A stretch of 62,000 nucleotides of DNA from Branchiostoma floridae. Taxonomy: Eukaryota > Chordata > Leptocardii > Amphioxiformes > Branchiostomatidae. The position numbers and the translations under genes are program-made. A model generated the notes under the pieces. It was not told the DNA's origin, made no database searches, and saw only the letters and a program-made list of their open reading frames with translations. Positions 56,801-62,000 of this stretch are shown here, one piece after another; the stretch's first letter is position 1, and each line of letters begins with the position of its first letter. Location of the stretch: the NCBI RefSeq assembly GCF_000003815.2, contig NC_049992.1, positions 323,930 to 385,929 on the forward strand. The letters are read 5' to 3'.

Positions 56801-59594
56801 ACTCGAACCTTAACAAATCTCTTTAAAATGTTTTTAAAAAAAACATAGGAGCGAACTACTATCCGTATGGTACCCAGGCTACAGTGAATGATGTTGATGA
56901 GTACAATGTAGCCTTGTCATTGACCATGTCACCCCTTCTTGTCTTTGTGTAATGTATAGGAAGTGAGTATGTACTACAGAAAAATATTTTCTTGCAGCCG
57001 AACACACCAAGAGGCCTGGCCTCCACTCCAATGGCGAACAACCTGAGTTTTGGGGCCGGGCGGCAGATGTCGGTAGATGTGCGGGTTAGCACGCCACAGT
57101 TACGGACGGGTCTCACCACCAACATCCCCTGTCCTGGCACACCGCAGTCTGCCAGGAAGGTTTGTTTGTTTGTTTGTTTGCTTGTTTGTTTGTTTGTGGA
57201 TGTTAGGGTCAGCACGCCGCAGCCACGGGCTGGTCTCATTACCAACATACCCTGTCCTGGCACACCTCAGTCAGCCAGGAAGGTTTGTTTGTTTGTTTGT
57301 TTGTTTGTTTGTTTGTTTGTGGGCGTGAAGGTCTCACCACCAACATACCCTGTGCTGGCACACCGCAGTCCGCTAGGAAGGTTTGTTTGTTTGTTTGTTT
57401 GTTTGTGGACGTGAGAGTCAGCACACCACAGTTACGGGACGGTCTTACTACCAACATACCCTGTCCTGGGACACCACAGTCGGCCAGGAAGGTTTGTTTG
57501 TTTGTTTGTTTGTTTGTTTGTTTGTGGACATGAGGGTTAGCACGTCACAAGTACGGGCGGATCTTACTACCAACATACCCTGTCCTGGGACACTGGAACT
57601 CTTTTTTGAAAAGTGTAGTGGGATCTTTAACGTGCTCGAGGTGTGGCTCTCCCCAAAGACGAGACTTCAATTTAACGTCCTATCCGTGGGACCTCTCTTA
57701 CCGAAGCTAGGTCACTTTCACCCGACTGAAGTGGGGAAAGTTGTGTGAAGTGCCTTTCCCCGGCATAAGATTAATGCAACGGCAGGAATTGAACCTTGGA
57801 CCTGTTAGTCCTGAATAAAGCACTCTGCAGCTGCACCATGGAATCCCACTTAACCCTTAAACTACCAAGCCCGGATATATCCAGGACACATATACATGCC
57901 GTGTGCCGCGCCCTGATAGATTCGGGCTAGCGTATTCCCCCGAAGTATCAGCTTTGCATGTGTGTAGCGCATGAACCCCAAAGCTAGGGACTTTGGCCTT
58001 GTTCGAGGGGTTCTTTTTAGAGGTCAGTGGCCAACCCTGGAATTAATACCATTTTATAGGTCTGAAACTCCTGAAACTCCTGAAAACCGGTGCAATGGCC
58101 TAGTGGGTAGAGTGTTCGCCTTGCATTCGGTAGGTCGTGAGTTCGATCCCCGGCCGAGTCATACCAAAGACTCTAAAAATGGTACATGCTGCTTTCTCTG
58201 CTTAGCACTCAGCACTAATGAGGAAGAGTATGGAAGTTAAACACACATCACTACCAGCGGACCAGCCCCCTGCTGTAGTGGCTTGCACATGTGTGGCCCA
58301 AGGGCTTCGAAGTTGGGATGGGCGCCACCCTACGCGTCTGTACAAATGTAGATGCATGGGCAAACTTTAACTTTTAACTTTAAACTCCTGCAGTTTAAGG
58401 GTTAACTGTTACAGTAGTTAATCCAATTCTGAATTTCCTACCTTGTAGGAGCTTGTGAAGAGACACCTTGGGTCTGTGATGGAAGATGTCTCCATGTCTC
58501 CAAGACGCAGCCCAAGGAACAGCCCCTCCCACCCGAGAACTCCAACCCACGCCCTGAACAGCAGCCTGTCAGGAACTCCCTCCAAGGGGAACAGGTGGGG
58601 AACAGCGTCAAATCATTCCCTAATAGGGTTAGGGTACTAGCCAGCGTCTGTGCTTCCGACATTTGATGGAACTTTGCACGTTCCGTGCTGTGTGATGGAC
58701 AAAAATTGTCATATAAAGATATACCTTGAACCAAGCTGAGTCTACCAGCAATATTTGCCCCTCAAAATAAAGGAAATAGCGTTTCAGAGGGTCTAGATTT
58801 CAAACATTTTCCCTGGGAGCATACCCCTGTACCTCCAAGGGGTACAGGTGGGAACAGCATTGAGGCCTAGGAAAACAATGTTGTGTTTCCTGTTTCAGTT
58901 CTGAAAAAATTAGGGTCGGCAGGTATCTTTTTTTCCAGACTTTGGCCCAAACTCTAGTGTTACAAGTTTAACAATTGAAAGTAAAACTGAAATGCATGAG
59001 GTCACTTATATATTTTCAATGTCAAACATTCATTTATCCTTCATTAGTTTAGAACAAGCAGTCCCTTTTTAAATAGGAAGAAAGCTACATATAAATAAAA
59101 CTTTTGTAAACTATATAATATGACTCCATTACCCAACCCCCAAAAAGTCTATGCCAATTTATTGGTCAACATGTTTTTCTAGCATAGGTTGGAAAACACA
59201 ACTTTTTGGGGGTTTGCTGGCTTCTTAAGCTTCATATCAAGACTTATTAAGAGTATATGGGGTGAAATCCTTCTGACTGAAATTGGCGATTTACTTTAAA
59301 TCACCCTAGGTCTTGTATCAGCCACACAATACGGTGATTTACATCATTCGTTTTGGTTGTCTTCTATATCATAATTTTTGTTCTCCAAAACTGACCAGCT
59401 GGGCCCCTTTATGAAAATGTGACATTAGCCCAAGGCAGTGTTACTGAAGTTTGTATGCTATTTTGTTTCTTTAAAGGAGGACCCCTGGCACCCCCAGGAA
59501 GTACTGCAAGGGGATCACCAAGCTGGGAGCGCAGTGCAAGGTCCTGTGTGCTGCAGACAGGGACTACTGTCACCTGCACGCTTCGAACCTCTAA
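38874..59594 (+). CDS. bmb: brambleberry homologue (Kar5/GEX1-type nuclear fusion protein), 14 exons
   Basis: Exons 38874-39101, 39885-40013, 40512-40697, 44661-44790, 45637-45741, 51319-51435, 53469-53648, 53986-54192, 54849-55002, 55731-55847, 56618-56732, 56998-57159, 58449-58594, 59477-59594; about 697 residues. A signal peptide (LCIFGMILSSCSA) is followed by CGEMTEEEIAKLGVALLNCQ and by AECTAGMDSDTWNAYHIISN-RARSVCYATRQQQF, the family's conserved Cys-rich luminal core. Exons 4-7 are coiled-coil rich. Exons 8-9 give hydrophobic membrane segments (LASCVLHVAYFLVAMVTM; LTMLLTVAVVGNWLLIWLAQ). The tail is Ser/Pro/Thr-rich and ends in a CKGITK-C-C-CHLH motif that could bind zinc. In zebrafish, Bmb acts at the nuclear envelope for karyomere fusion; this is inferred here. 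The exon 10-11 join is uncertain: the best GT (55844) gives a stop, while the weaker GT at 55848 keeps the frame. A TRIM gene is nested in intron 5. Confidence 0.9.
39035..39142. repeat. inverted copy of an exon 1 fragment next to a gap
   Basis: The last 32 bp of sequence at 39111-39142 are the reverse complement of 39035-39066 in brambleberry exon 1 (GAGCGGTTCCTCGCGCAGGC and on). Six bases later the 145-N gap starts. It could be a real small inversion-duplication or a palindromic misassembly at a contig end. Confidence 0.85.
39787..39840 (+). pseudogene. decoy copy of brambleberry exon 2 start
   Basis: TTTCCCCAG|ATTATAGCAGAACTGAAGAG repeats the acceptor and first 37 bp of true exon 2 (39885), 98 bp upstream. 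After GGGGAGATGAA it breaks off into repeated intron sequence with a stop (AAATTAG). The unit includes GGGGCCYTCACCTTTGACC, which also occurs twice. Confidence 0.9.
40107..40350. mobile_element. truncated CATGCCCGTAG-family element in brambleberry intron 2
   Basis: AATGCAGGAAATGCAACTTC and the end AAAATTCTGGCTACTGGCATGA match the body and right end of 9590-10144. The left end is missing. Confidence 0.6.
40738..40943. mobile_element. full-length MITE with TACTGTAAATGCA ends, in brambleberry intron 3
   Basis: Starts TACTGTAAATGCATTTAAGT and ends AACATTTCTGCATTTACA. The interior carries inverse GGTGGTTTTAAGTTCGCGGT / ACCACCGCGAACATT blocks. It is the best preserved of five family members in the window. 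Confidence 0.85.
41440..43037 (+). repeat. 115-bp tandem satellite, about 14 monomers, in brambleberry intron 3
   Basis: Monomers repeat every 115 bp. The anchor GGGGAGACCTCCCC lies at 41703, 41818, 41933, 42048, 42163 and 42278, and continues with a few short indels to about 42957. Each has AAACGTATATGAAATGTTGC, TAATCTTTGAATCCGCGCAG and GACCTCCCCCGTTTAGCTTA. Outer monomers are more diverged, central ones nearly identical, as expected of unequal exchange. The array runs into the 856-N gap 43038-43893, so its true length is unknown. GGGGAGACCTCCCC is a partial palindrome. Confidence 0.95.
43894..44560. repeat. dispersed repeat after the satellite gap
   Basis: Repeated phrases CTGCAGTACCRTAGG, CCAGGTAAACCATTTT and CGCTACACACCTACCAA occur two or three times about 130-150 bp apart, with ACCACAGCATGTCCAGAACA near 44060. 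Diverged multi-copy sequence, no gene. Confidence 0.6.
45215..45480 (+). mobile_element. 5S rRNA-derived SINE
   Basis: 45215-45335 aligns along 5S rRNA: GTGCTACGGCCGCGTGGCGT, CACCCGATCCCTCGATCTCA, GAAGTTAAGCAATACGA (box A region), TTCCTGGATGGGCGACCAAC (box C region) and CCGGATTGCTGTAACCGG at the end. Many base changes and a non-5S tail (GTCTTCCGGGAGGGACGTAA and on) make it a 5S-headed SINE rather than a working 5S gene. The tail's GGGACGT-GGTCCCGTG part is shared with SINEs at 50330, 50770 and 57601. Confidence 0.85.
45770..45890 (-). repeat. two inverted units of the AGCTGGTGTGTTAC minisatellite
   Basis: Reverse-strand copies of the ~55-bp unit that forms the array at 16250-16565 (ATAGCCGGTATAACCGCCCT and GGCGTAACACACCAGCT). 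Confidence 0.9.
46024..46438. mobile_element. MITE with GTTCACCTTTATCCG ends, copy C, internally duplicated
   Basis: Starts TAACGGTAGTTCACCTTTAT and ends GATAAAGGTGAACTAGCGTTA, with TAACG/CGTTA at the tips. Twice the size of the other copies because an internal GTAGTTTCAAACT..CTAACATATTCAAG segment is present twice. Confidence 0.8.
47088..47290 (+). repeat. 30-bp minisatellite, about 7 units
   Basis: Units read AATCATATTTACTATAGGCA plus ACCTTATTCA. The last units have small insertions. It lies in brambleberry intron 5, 225 bp past the end of the TRIM gene. Open in one frame only because 30 is a multiple of three. Confidence 0.95.
47515..49414 (-). CDS. TRIM-NHL (RING, B-box, coiled coil, NHL) E3-ligase-like protein, nested in brambleberry intron 5
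   Basis: One coding exon broken by a 100-N gap (49128-49227). The start at 49414 (MASAPSSLRTQLMEELTCSI) leads into a C3HC4 RING: C18, C21, C33, H35, C38, C41, C54, C57. After the gap come a B-box 2 (CSSHPSEEFKVYCKQC...CDQCLEEAHDDH), a coiled coil of about 110 residues, a Pro/Thr/Gln-rich linker, then NHL repeats (PLGVAVSDEGEIYVADRGNQ, PRNIAVDKGGNMIVTDWDNH, PCGICTDRAENIMVADSGNK, PQGVAMATQGQLVVTDYENN) to the TGA at 47515. There is no filamin domain between coil and NHL. Frames on the two sides do not meet over exactly 100 nt, so the gap length is nominal. A likely 5' UTR splice acceptor (TTTATAG) lies about 30 bp upstream. It resembles the TRIM2/3/56-like class; the orthologue cannot be set. 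Predicted cytosolic ubiquitin ligase, substrate unknown. Confidence 0.92.
50330..50500 (-). mobile_element. tRNA-SINE tail fragment
   Basis: Contains GTGTGGCTCTCCCCATACAC, GGGACCTCCATTGAACGTCC and AAAGTGCCTTTCCCAAG, the shared central and tail parts of the SINEs at 57601-57845 and 51560-51715 (read on the minus strand). The tRNA-like head is eroded. Confidence 0.6.
50770..50960 (-). mobile_element. second SINE tail fragment plus GGCTGACAGAGTCGGCTG repeat
   Basis: GGTATGGCTCTCCCCAGACT and GGGACCTCCATTTTACGTCC repeat the motif at 50330. From 50920, ATTCCGTGAACAAGGCTGAC-AGAGTCGGCTGAAAA matches 14230-14275. Confidence 0.6.
50979..51264. mobile_element. foldback MITE with ~85-bp arms, just upstream of brambleberry exon 6
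   Basis: ATCCTCCTCCTAAGTATGCA, TGTCTGGATGTACCCTGCTT and ACCGTCACCCTTAGTTCCTG are mirrored by CAGGAACTAAGAGTGACGGT, AAGCAGGGTACATCCAGACA and TGCGTAGGAGGAT. Arms are close to identical, so insertion looks recent. It ends 54 bp before the exon 6 acceptor. Confidence 0.88.
51560..51715 (-). mobile_element. tRNA-derived SINE
   Basis: On the minus strand, a tRNA-like head (GTGTGATGCAATCGGTAAGG as A box; GGGTTCAAAACC as B box) is followed by CTTGGGAAAGGCACTTTACA, the hallmark of this amphioxus-type SINE family in the window. Confidence 0.75.
51836..52600 (+). repeat. exon-donor satellite: five tandem copies of the end of brambleberry exon 6 with its splice donor
   Basis: Copies of CTGTGCGGGAGAAGGCTCAG-GAACTCTGGGACAAGATCG|GTAACG have donors at about 51903, 52080, 52254, 52428 and 52589. 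The true donor is at 51436. Spacing is 177, 174, 174 and 161 bp. Each unit also holds intron sequence (AGCCAATCACATGCTCCCCC, CTTCACCGTAAGCAGCAACG). The 174- and 177-bp steps are multiples of three, and the exon frame (LMTVREKAQELWDKI) stays open for about 180 codons from 51965 to 52516. A further short copy of the very end with its donor lies at 53080-53110. Confidence 0.93.
52600..52950. other. brambleberry intron 6 sequence without recognised feature
   Basis: Unremarkable. CAAGGCCTTTTTAAGGCCAT and the following lines resemble 18200-18260 loosely. Confidence 0.35.
52960..53062. mobile_element. fragment of TACTGTAAATGCA MITE
   Basis: Right end only: AACATTTCTGCATTTACAGTA preceded by diverged GTGGTTTTGAGTACATGGTG. 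Confidence 0.65.
53256..53449. mobile_element. full-length TACTGTAAATGCA MITE
   Basis: Starts TACTGTAAATGCAGAAATGT and ends TTAAATGCATTTACAGTA, with GTTCACGGTGGATTAATG and CCACCGCGAACATT interior arms. It ends 20 bp before the exon 7 acceptor. Confidence 0.85.
54502..54534 (+). pseudogene. decoy copy of brambleberry exon 8 end
   Basis: CCTTCTCACTGTGGCTGTTG-TAG repeats the last bases of exon 8 (CTTCTCACTGTCGCTGTTGTAG, ending 54192). The donor GT is changed to AT, so it is probably inert. The preceding AGAGTTTTCTTTT is also duplicated (54239 and 54454). Confidence 0.85.
54560..54650 (-). mobile_element. tRNA-derived SINE head
   Basis: Minus strand: TGGTCAATTGGGTACAGTG (A-box-like) and GCGAGTTTGATCCCC (B box), separated by about 30 bp as in a tRNA. 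It lies between decoy and true parts of exons 8-9. Confidence 0.65.
54671..54710 (+). pseudogene. decoy copy of brambleberry exon 9 start
   Basis: TATCAG|GTAACTGGTTACTAATTTGC-CTGGCACAG resembles the acceptor and first 30 bp of true exon 9 (GGAACTGGTTGTTGATCTGG, 54849), 172 bp upstream, with about six mismatches. Confidence 0.8.
55047..55086 (+). repeat. second copy of brambleberry exon 9 end with intact donor
   Basis: ACACCCAGCCCCTGCAGAAAGCCTAAGAG|GTCTCT repeats TCACCCAGTCCCTGCAGGAAGCCTAACAG|GTCTTA. The donors are 84 nt apart (55003 and 55087) and the reading frame between them is open, so use of the second donor would add 28 residues in frame. Confidence 0.9.
56365..56580 (+). mobile_element. 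tRNA-derived SINE
   Basis: Head TGGCGTAAATGGTAAAGC (A box) and CAAGTTCGATATCC (B box), then CTTGGGAAAGGCACTTTACA. Same family as 51560-51715, opposite strand. It inserted about 35 bp upstream of exon 11. Confidence 0.8.
56756..56790 (+). pseudogene. decoy copy of brambleberry exon 11 end, donor mutated
   Basis: CTTGTCAAACCTATAAGGAA-CTTTCAACA repeats CCTGTCAAACCT|GTAAGGAACTTTCAACA (donor at 56733) 41 bp downstream. GT is changed to AT. Confidence 0.88.
57160..57600 (+). repeat. tandem array of brambleberry exon 12 ends separated by (GTTT)n
   Basis: Four further copies of the 3' half of exon 12 (RVSTPQ..TGLTTNIPCPGTPQ-type) follow the true one, each preceded by a (GTTT)n run that starts as its donor (AGGAAG|GTTTGT). 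Donors are at 57160 (true), 57283, 57381 and 57492. The last copy (to ~57595) has lost its donor. The step from 57160 to 57283 is 123 nt and in frame, so retention would add VCLFV-type hydrophobic runs plus a second peptide repeat. The GTTT microsatellite appears to have grown from the donor itself. Confidence 0.9.
57601..57845 (-). mobile_element. tRNA-derived SINE, near full length
   Basis: Minus strand: head TGGTGCAGCTGCAGAGTGC (A box) and AAGGTTCAATTCCTGCC (B box), body GGGGAAAGGCACTTCACAC, tail with GGGACGT-like and GGGGAGAGCCACACC blocks ending near 57601. It defines the orientation of the fragments at 50330 and 50770. Confidence 0.8.
58082..58380 (+). mobile_element. tRNA-derived SINE (second family)
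   Basis: The head is strikingly tRNA-like: GCAATGGCCTAGTGGGTAGA (A box) and GTCGTGAGTTCGATCCCCGG (B box). The tail TAGCACTCAGCACTAATGAG, GTGTGGCCCAAGGGCTTCG is shared with 25430-25745. It is a SINE rather than a tRNA gene because of its unpaired acceptor and long tail ending in a TTTAACTTT run. Confidence 0.88.
58740..58862 (+). repeat. CATGCCCGTAG-family fragment carrying a second copy of the exon 13 end
   Basis: 58740-58830 matches the element body (AAATAGCGTTTCAGAGGGTC). It is followed by ACCTCCAAGGGGTACAG|GTGGG, a copy of the exon 13 end TCCAAGGGGAACAG|GTGGG (donor at 58595), 253 nt downstream. The donor is intact but out of frame. Confidence 0.75.
58870..59470. other. brambleberry intron 13, no recognised feature beyond diverged repeats
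   Basis: AT-rich. Around 59270-59350, GGCGATTTACTTTAAATCACC is a short inverted pair. No exon is seen. Confidence 0.35.
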
Positions 59595-59664
59595 CCGGCT
59601 AGATAAAAACAAACAAACAATCAAGGACAAGGACTACTGTCACCTGCACGCTTCGAACCTCTAA
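59561..59664 (+). repeat. tandem duplication of the brambleberry C-terminus and stop codon
   Basis: The last 34 bp of the coding sequence, through the TAA (59561-59594), are repeated perfectly at 59631-59664. Between them is a 36-bp stretch with AAACAAACAAACAATC. The second copy lies after the stop and so is 3' UTR. Confidence 0.97.
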
Positions 59665-59858
59665 TTGGCAAGATGAAAAAGTTGGGCACACTTTAAGATA
59701 AAATGTAACAATTACTGCCAAAATTTATACATAGTTGCAATAATTTTACAGTAGGTAACAAAACTGCCATAGGAATTTCAGACTGGCTTCTTGCTCTCAA
59801 GCTGGATGCTGAAGAAGATGGAAGTACTGGTATTTGGGGACAACTGTAAAACAAGTGA

Positions 59859-59864
59859 AATAAA
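59859..59864 (+). terminator. polyadenylation signal AATAAA for brambleberry
   Basis: AATAAA 265 bp after the stop codon. A second AATAAA lies at 60161-60166. Either could be used. Confidence 0.55.
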
Positions 59865-60351
59865 GATATTTTTCTATTCGTCAATTTTCATAAGGGTTAG
59901 ACAAGTACCATTTTATGAATTTCATTTGTCAACAATAGTCAGGATCTATGCATTTTTGTAATATATTTGGCATAATCTGAATAAGACATCTAATCAAAAT
60001 TTTCTCACAAAAATGAAAAACCTAAGAATTGTTTCCCATATTGTCTGGAACGTATCCTTTAGGGATGATGCTTGTGCAATACGTATGAATAACCATGAAT
60101 AACCATGTCATAGCGAATGTAAATGTTATTAGTTCTGAATATAAAAGTGAAATTTGAAACAATAAAGATGTGGTTTTACAGTAACACTGTCTGCTTGGGG
60201 CTTATCAATGCCAGTCATTGAATTAATCATAAGTAAATGTCTAGCCAATGGCCAGCCCATGTGCCATCATAGTAATGCTTTGGTCACATTTCCTAACCAA
60301 TGTCCGGTGGGGCTGTTTGCAGAAAGGAATTTCCTTGAAGAGGCAGTTGTG

Positions 60352-60805
60352 CTCTGTCCTTGGTACTGAGAATGTCTGCTTGGTACTGAAAATGCCCCTG
60401 TCCTTGGTACTGAAAATGCCCCTGTCCTTGGTACTGAAAATGCCCCTGTCCTTGGTACTGAAAATGCCTCTATCCTTGGTACTGAAAATGCCCCTGTCCT
60501 TGGTACTGAAAATGCCCCTGTCCTTGGTACTGAAAATGCCCCTGTCCTTGGTACTGAAAATGCCCCTGTCCTTGGTACTGTAAATGCCCCTGTCCTTGGT
60601 ACTGAAAATGCCCCTGTCCTTGGTACTGAAAATGTCTGTCCTTGGTACTGAAAATGCCCCTGTCCTTGGTACTGAAAATGCCTCTATCCTTGGTACTGAA
60701 AATGCCTCTATCCTTGGTACTGAAAATGCCTCTATCCTTGGTACTGAAATGTCCTTGGTACTGAAAATGCCTCTATCCTTGGTACTAAAAATATCTGTCC
60801 TTAAT
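60352..60805 (+). repeat. 24-bp minisatellite, about 18 units
   Basis: Units read TGTCCTTGGTACTGAAAATG plus CCCC or CCTC, with TATC variants toward the end. Since 24 is divisible by three, it stays open as MPLSLVLK repeats, but there is no sign that it is translated. One more unit (CTGTCCCTGGTACTGAAAAT) sits at 61283, beyond the LINE fragment. Confidence 0.97.
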
Positions 60806-60956
60806 ATTAATAATTGTTATGATGATGATGATGATGTTCTTAGTTATAGATAGGAAAAAATACACTGTCATCGTCTTCTGTTTGTTGCTGTTTCCTTAGA
60901 TATCTTAACACGAGTCTCAAGTCTAATGTTCTGGTTGAGATGTAGCTAACAGTCGT

Positions 60957-61271
60957 CTACCAGACTACTGAGGAGAGGCATTCACATGGCCTTCCTAGCC
61001 TTGGTTTGAGTTTCTTACTGTACGCAATGTTGAGGATTTGTTGCGGTGGCGAGTTCAGTGGCATACGGAGCATGTGGCCGAAGAGGAACCATTGATGGTG
61101 GACTGCATTTTGTAATGGTGATGCTTGGCACTTGCTGTATAGATTACTGTTACTAATTTGGTTGGGGTGGAAGTTTTCTGTGAAACGTCGGAGTTGTTTC
61201 CGGTGCCATGTGTTGATCTTGTATGCCAGCTGTTCAGTGAGTCCCCACGTCCCGGCGTTATAAAGCATCAA
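60957..61271 (-). mobile_element. LINE retrotransposon C-terminal fragment
   Basis: The minus-strand ORF of 104 residues has YNAGTWGLTEQLAYKINTWH, LRRFTENFHPNQISN and FLFGHMLRMPLNSPPQQIL. These match the region after the reverse transcriptase in many non-LTR elements (LYG.E.WTLT...RR..GI...NEELY..C...R.RWFGHVLRM). It is truncated on the 5' side by minisatellite sequence. The clade is not assignable. Confidence 0.8.
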
Positions 61272-62000
61272 GCCTATAAGCCTCTGTCCCTGGTACTGAA
61301 AATGTCATTCACACACATTCATACACACACCATACACTCAAGCACACACAGACAAGCCAAAAACAACACTCCCTTGGTGAGAAGTCATACAGAAACACAA
61401 CACATTTACTATGCAGTGAAGTCTTTTATTCAGACAACACGAGTTGCAACATGAGAAGTGGGAGTCTTCACTTGGCACAGAGGAGAGCTGCCAATCAAAC
61501 CTGGCAAAACCACACAGAACAGGACAACAACAACTGTACAACAGGCATTGGTATCGGGCAATGTACTGTAGCCTCTATCAGGCTAAAGGTGGGGTCACAC
61601 CTGCGTATATATTTAAGTCCGTATGAGGCGCGCATGGGAGTATTTACCTCCACCAGACCCCACGGGTCGTTGGAAAAATAATAGAAATTGGACAAACGTA
61701 AACAGGTAACATGTCAGACCAGTTAGCTGGGTCTCTAACCATACTTCTCGATCAGCTAACTCATCTGGCATGTTAATTTCTTCTGCTATTCATTATTCGT
61801 TATGTATGATCACTTCTTTATTTTGACCTCTGACCTCTGCTTATTATTTTGCTTATTATTTTACGCTAATTATCCGCTTTTGATGTTAAGTTGTTTCTTT
61901 TTCATTTCATGTATTTCATTTATTCTTATTATTATGACTGCAGGAAGAGTAGTGGCATGATTTTATGATGTACACTAATGGAGATCGCAATTAAACAAAC
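61272..62000. other. intergenic, no recognised gene
   Basis: Contains a CACACA-rich stretch at 61310-61350 and otherwise AT-rich sequence. Short ORFs have no family features. Confidence 0.4.

Noticed and set aside
56992-57533. Overlapping ORFs rich in VCLFVCLF around the exon 12 array
   Set aside because: The VCLFV runs are translations of (GTTT)n. Only the first 54 codons are exon; the rest is treated as intron pending transcript data.
58082-58160. Genuine tRNA gene
   Set aside because: A and B boxes are good, but the acceptor stem does not pair and a SINE tail follows that recurs at 25600-25745.
60248-60853. ORFs of MPLSLVLK repeats
   Set aside because: 24-bp minisatellite open by arithmetic; no start context, no family, lies downstream of poly(A) signals.

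Overview
The window is animal nuclear DNA, most likely from a lancelet (amphioxus, Branchiostoma). The evidence is long intergenic stretches packed with small inverted-repeat elements and tRNA/5S-type SINEs, spliced genes with GT-AG introns, KRAB-less C2H2 arrays built on a YRCEEC core, a TRIM-NHL gene with one coding exon, and a brambleberry homologue. The species cannot be decided from the sequence. The assembly has eight N runs. Five are exactly 100 N (26073, 31179, 37227, 40995, 49128) and look like gaps of unknown size. The others are 14910-15543, 39149-39293 and 43038-43893.

Layout. 1-420: tail of a Penelope-like retroelement (GIY-YIG end plus 3' region). 1298-9540: two tandemly duplicated minus-strand zinc-finger genes (7 and 14 fingers), each with an inferred noncoding first exon and an intron full of a degenerate minisatellite. 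9.5-13.9 kb: repeats only. 13957-19617: minus-strand aldo-keto reductase (AKR1A1-like), with one exon lost in a gap. 19618-19907: short shared promoter. 19908-24193: plus-strand BCAS2/SPF27 splicing factor in 9 exons. 24.2-38.6 kb: no confident gene. This stretch contains a 6.6 kb structure with 1.2 kb inverted arms, several MITE-like elements and SINEs. 38874-59594: a 14-exon plus-strand brambleberry (Kar5/GEX1-type nuclear fusion) gene. Its intron 3 carries a 115-bp satellite, and its intron 5 contains a complete minus-strand TRIM-NHL gene. 60.3-61.3 kb: a 24-bp minisatellite and a LINE reverse-transcriptase tail.

The most striking pattern is repeated tandem duplication of exon edges together with their splice sites, in three neighbouring genes: AKR exon 3, BCAS2 exon 9, and brambleberry exons 2, 6, 8, 9, 11, 12, 13 and 14. 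Several copies keep usable-looking acceptors or donors. Some stay in frame: 81-bp units in BCAS2, 174-bp units after brambleberry exon 6, +84 nt after exon 9 and +123 nt after exon 12. Amphioxus is known for intronic minisatellites. I recall a type called mirages described in its Adh gene, but whether these are the same thing must be checked.

All gene models were made by eye from conserved protein sequence, splice consensus and intron phase. UTR ends are estimates.
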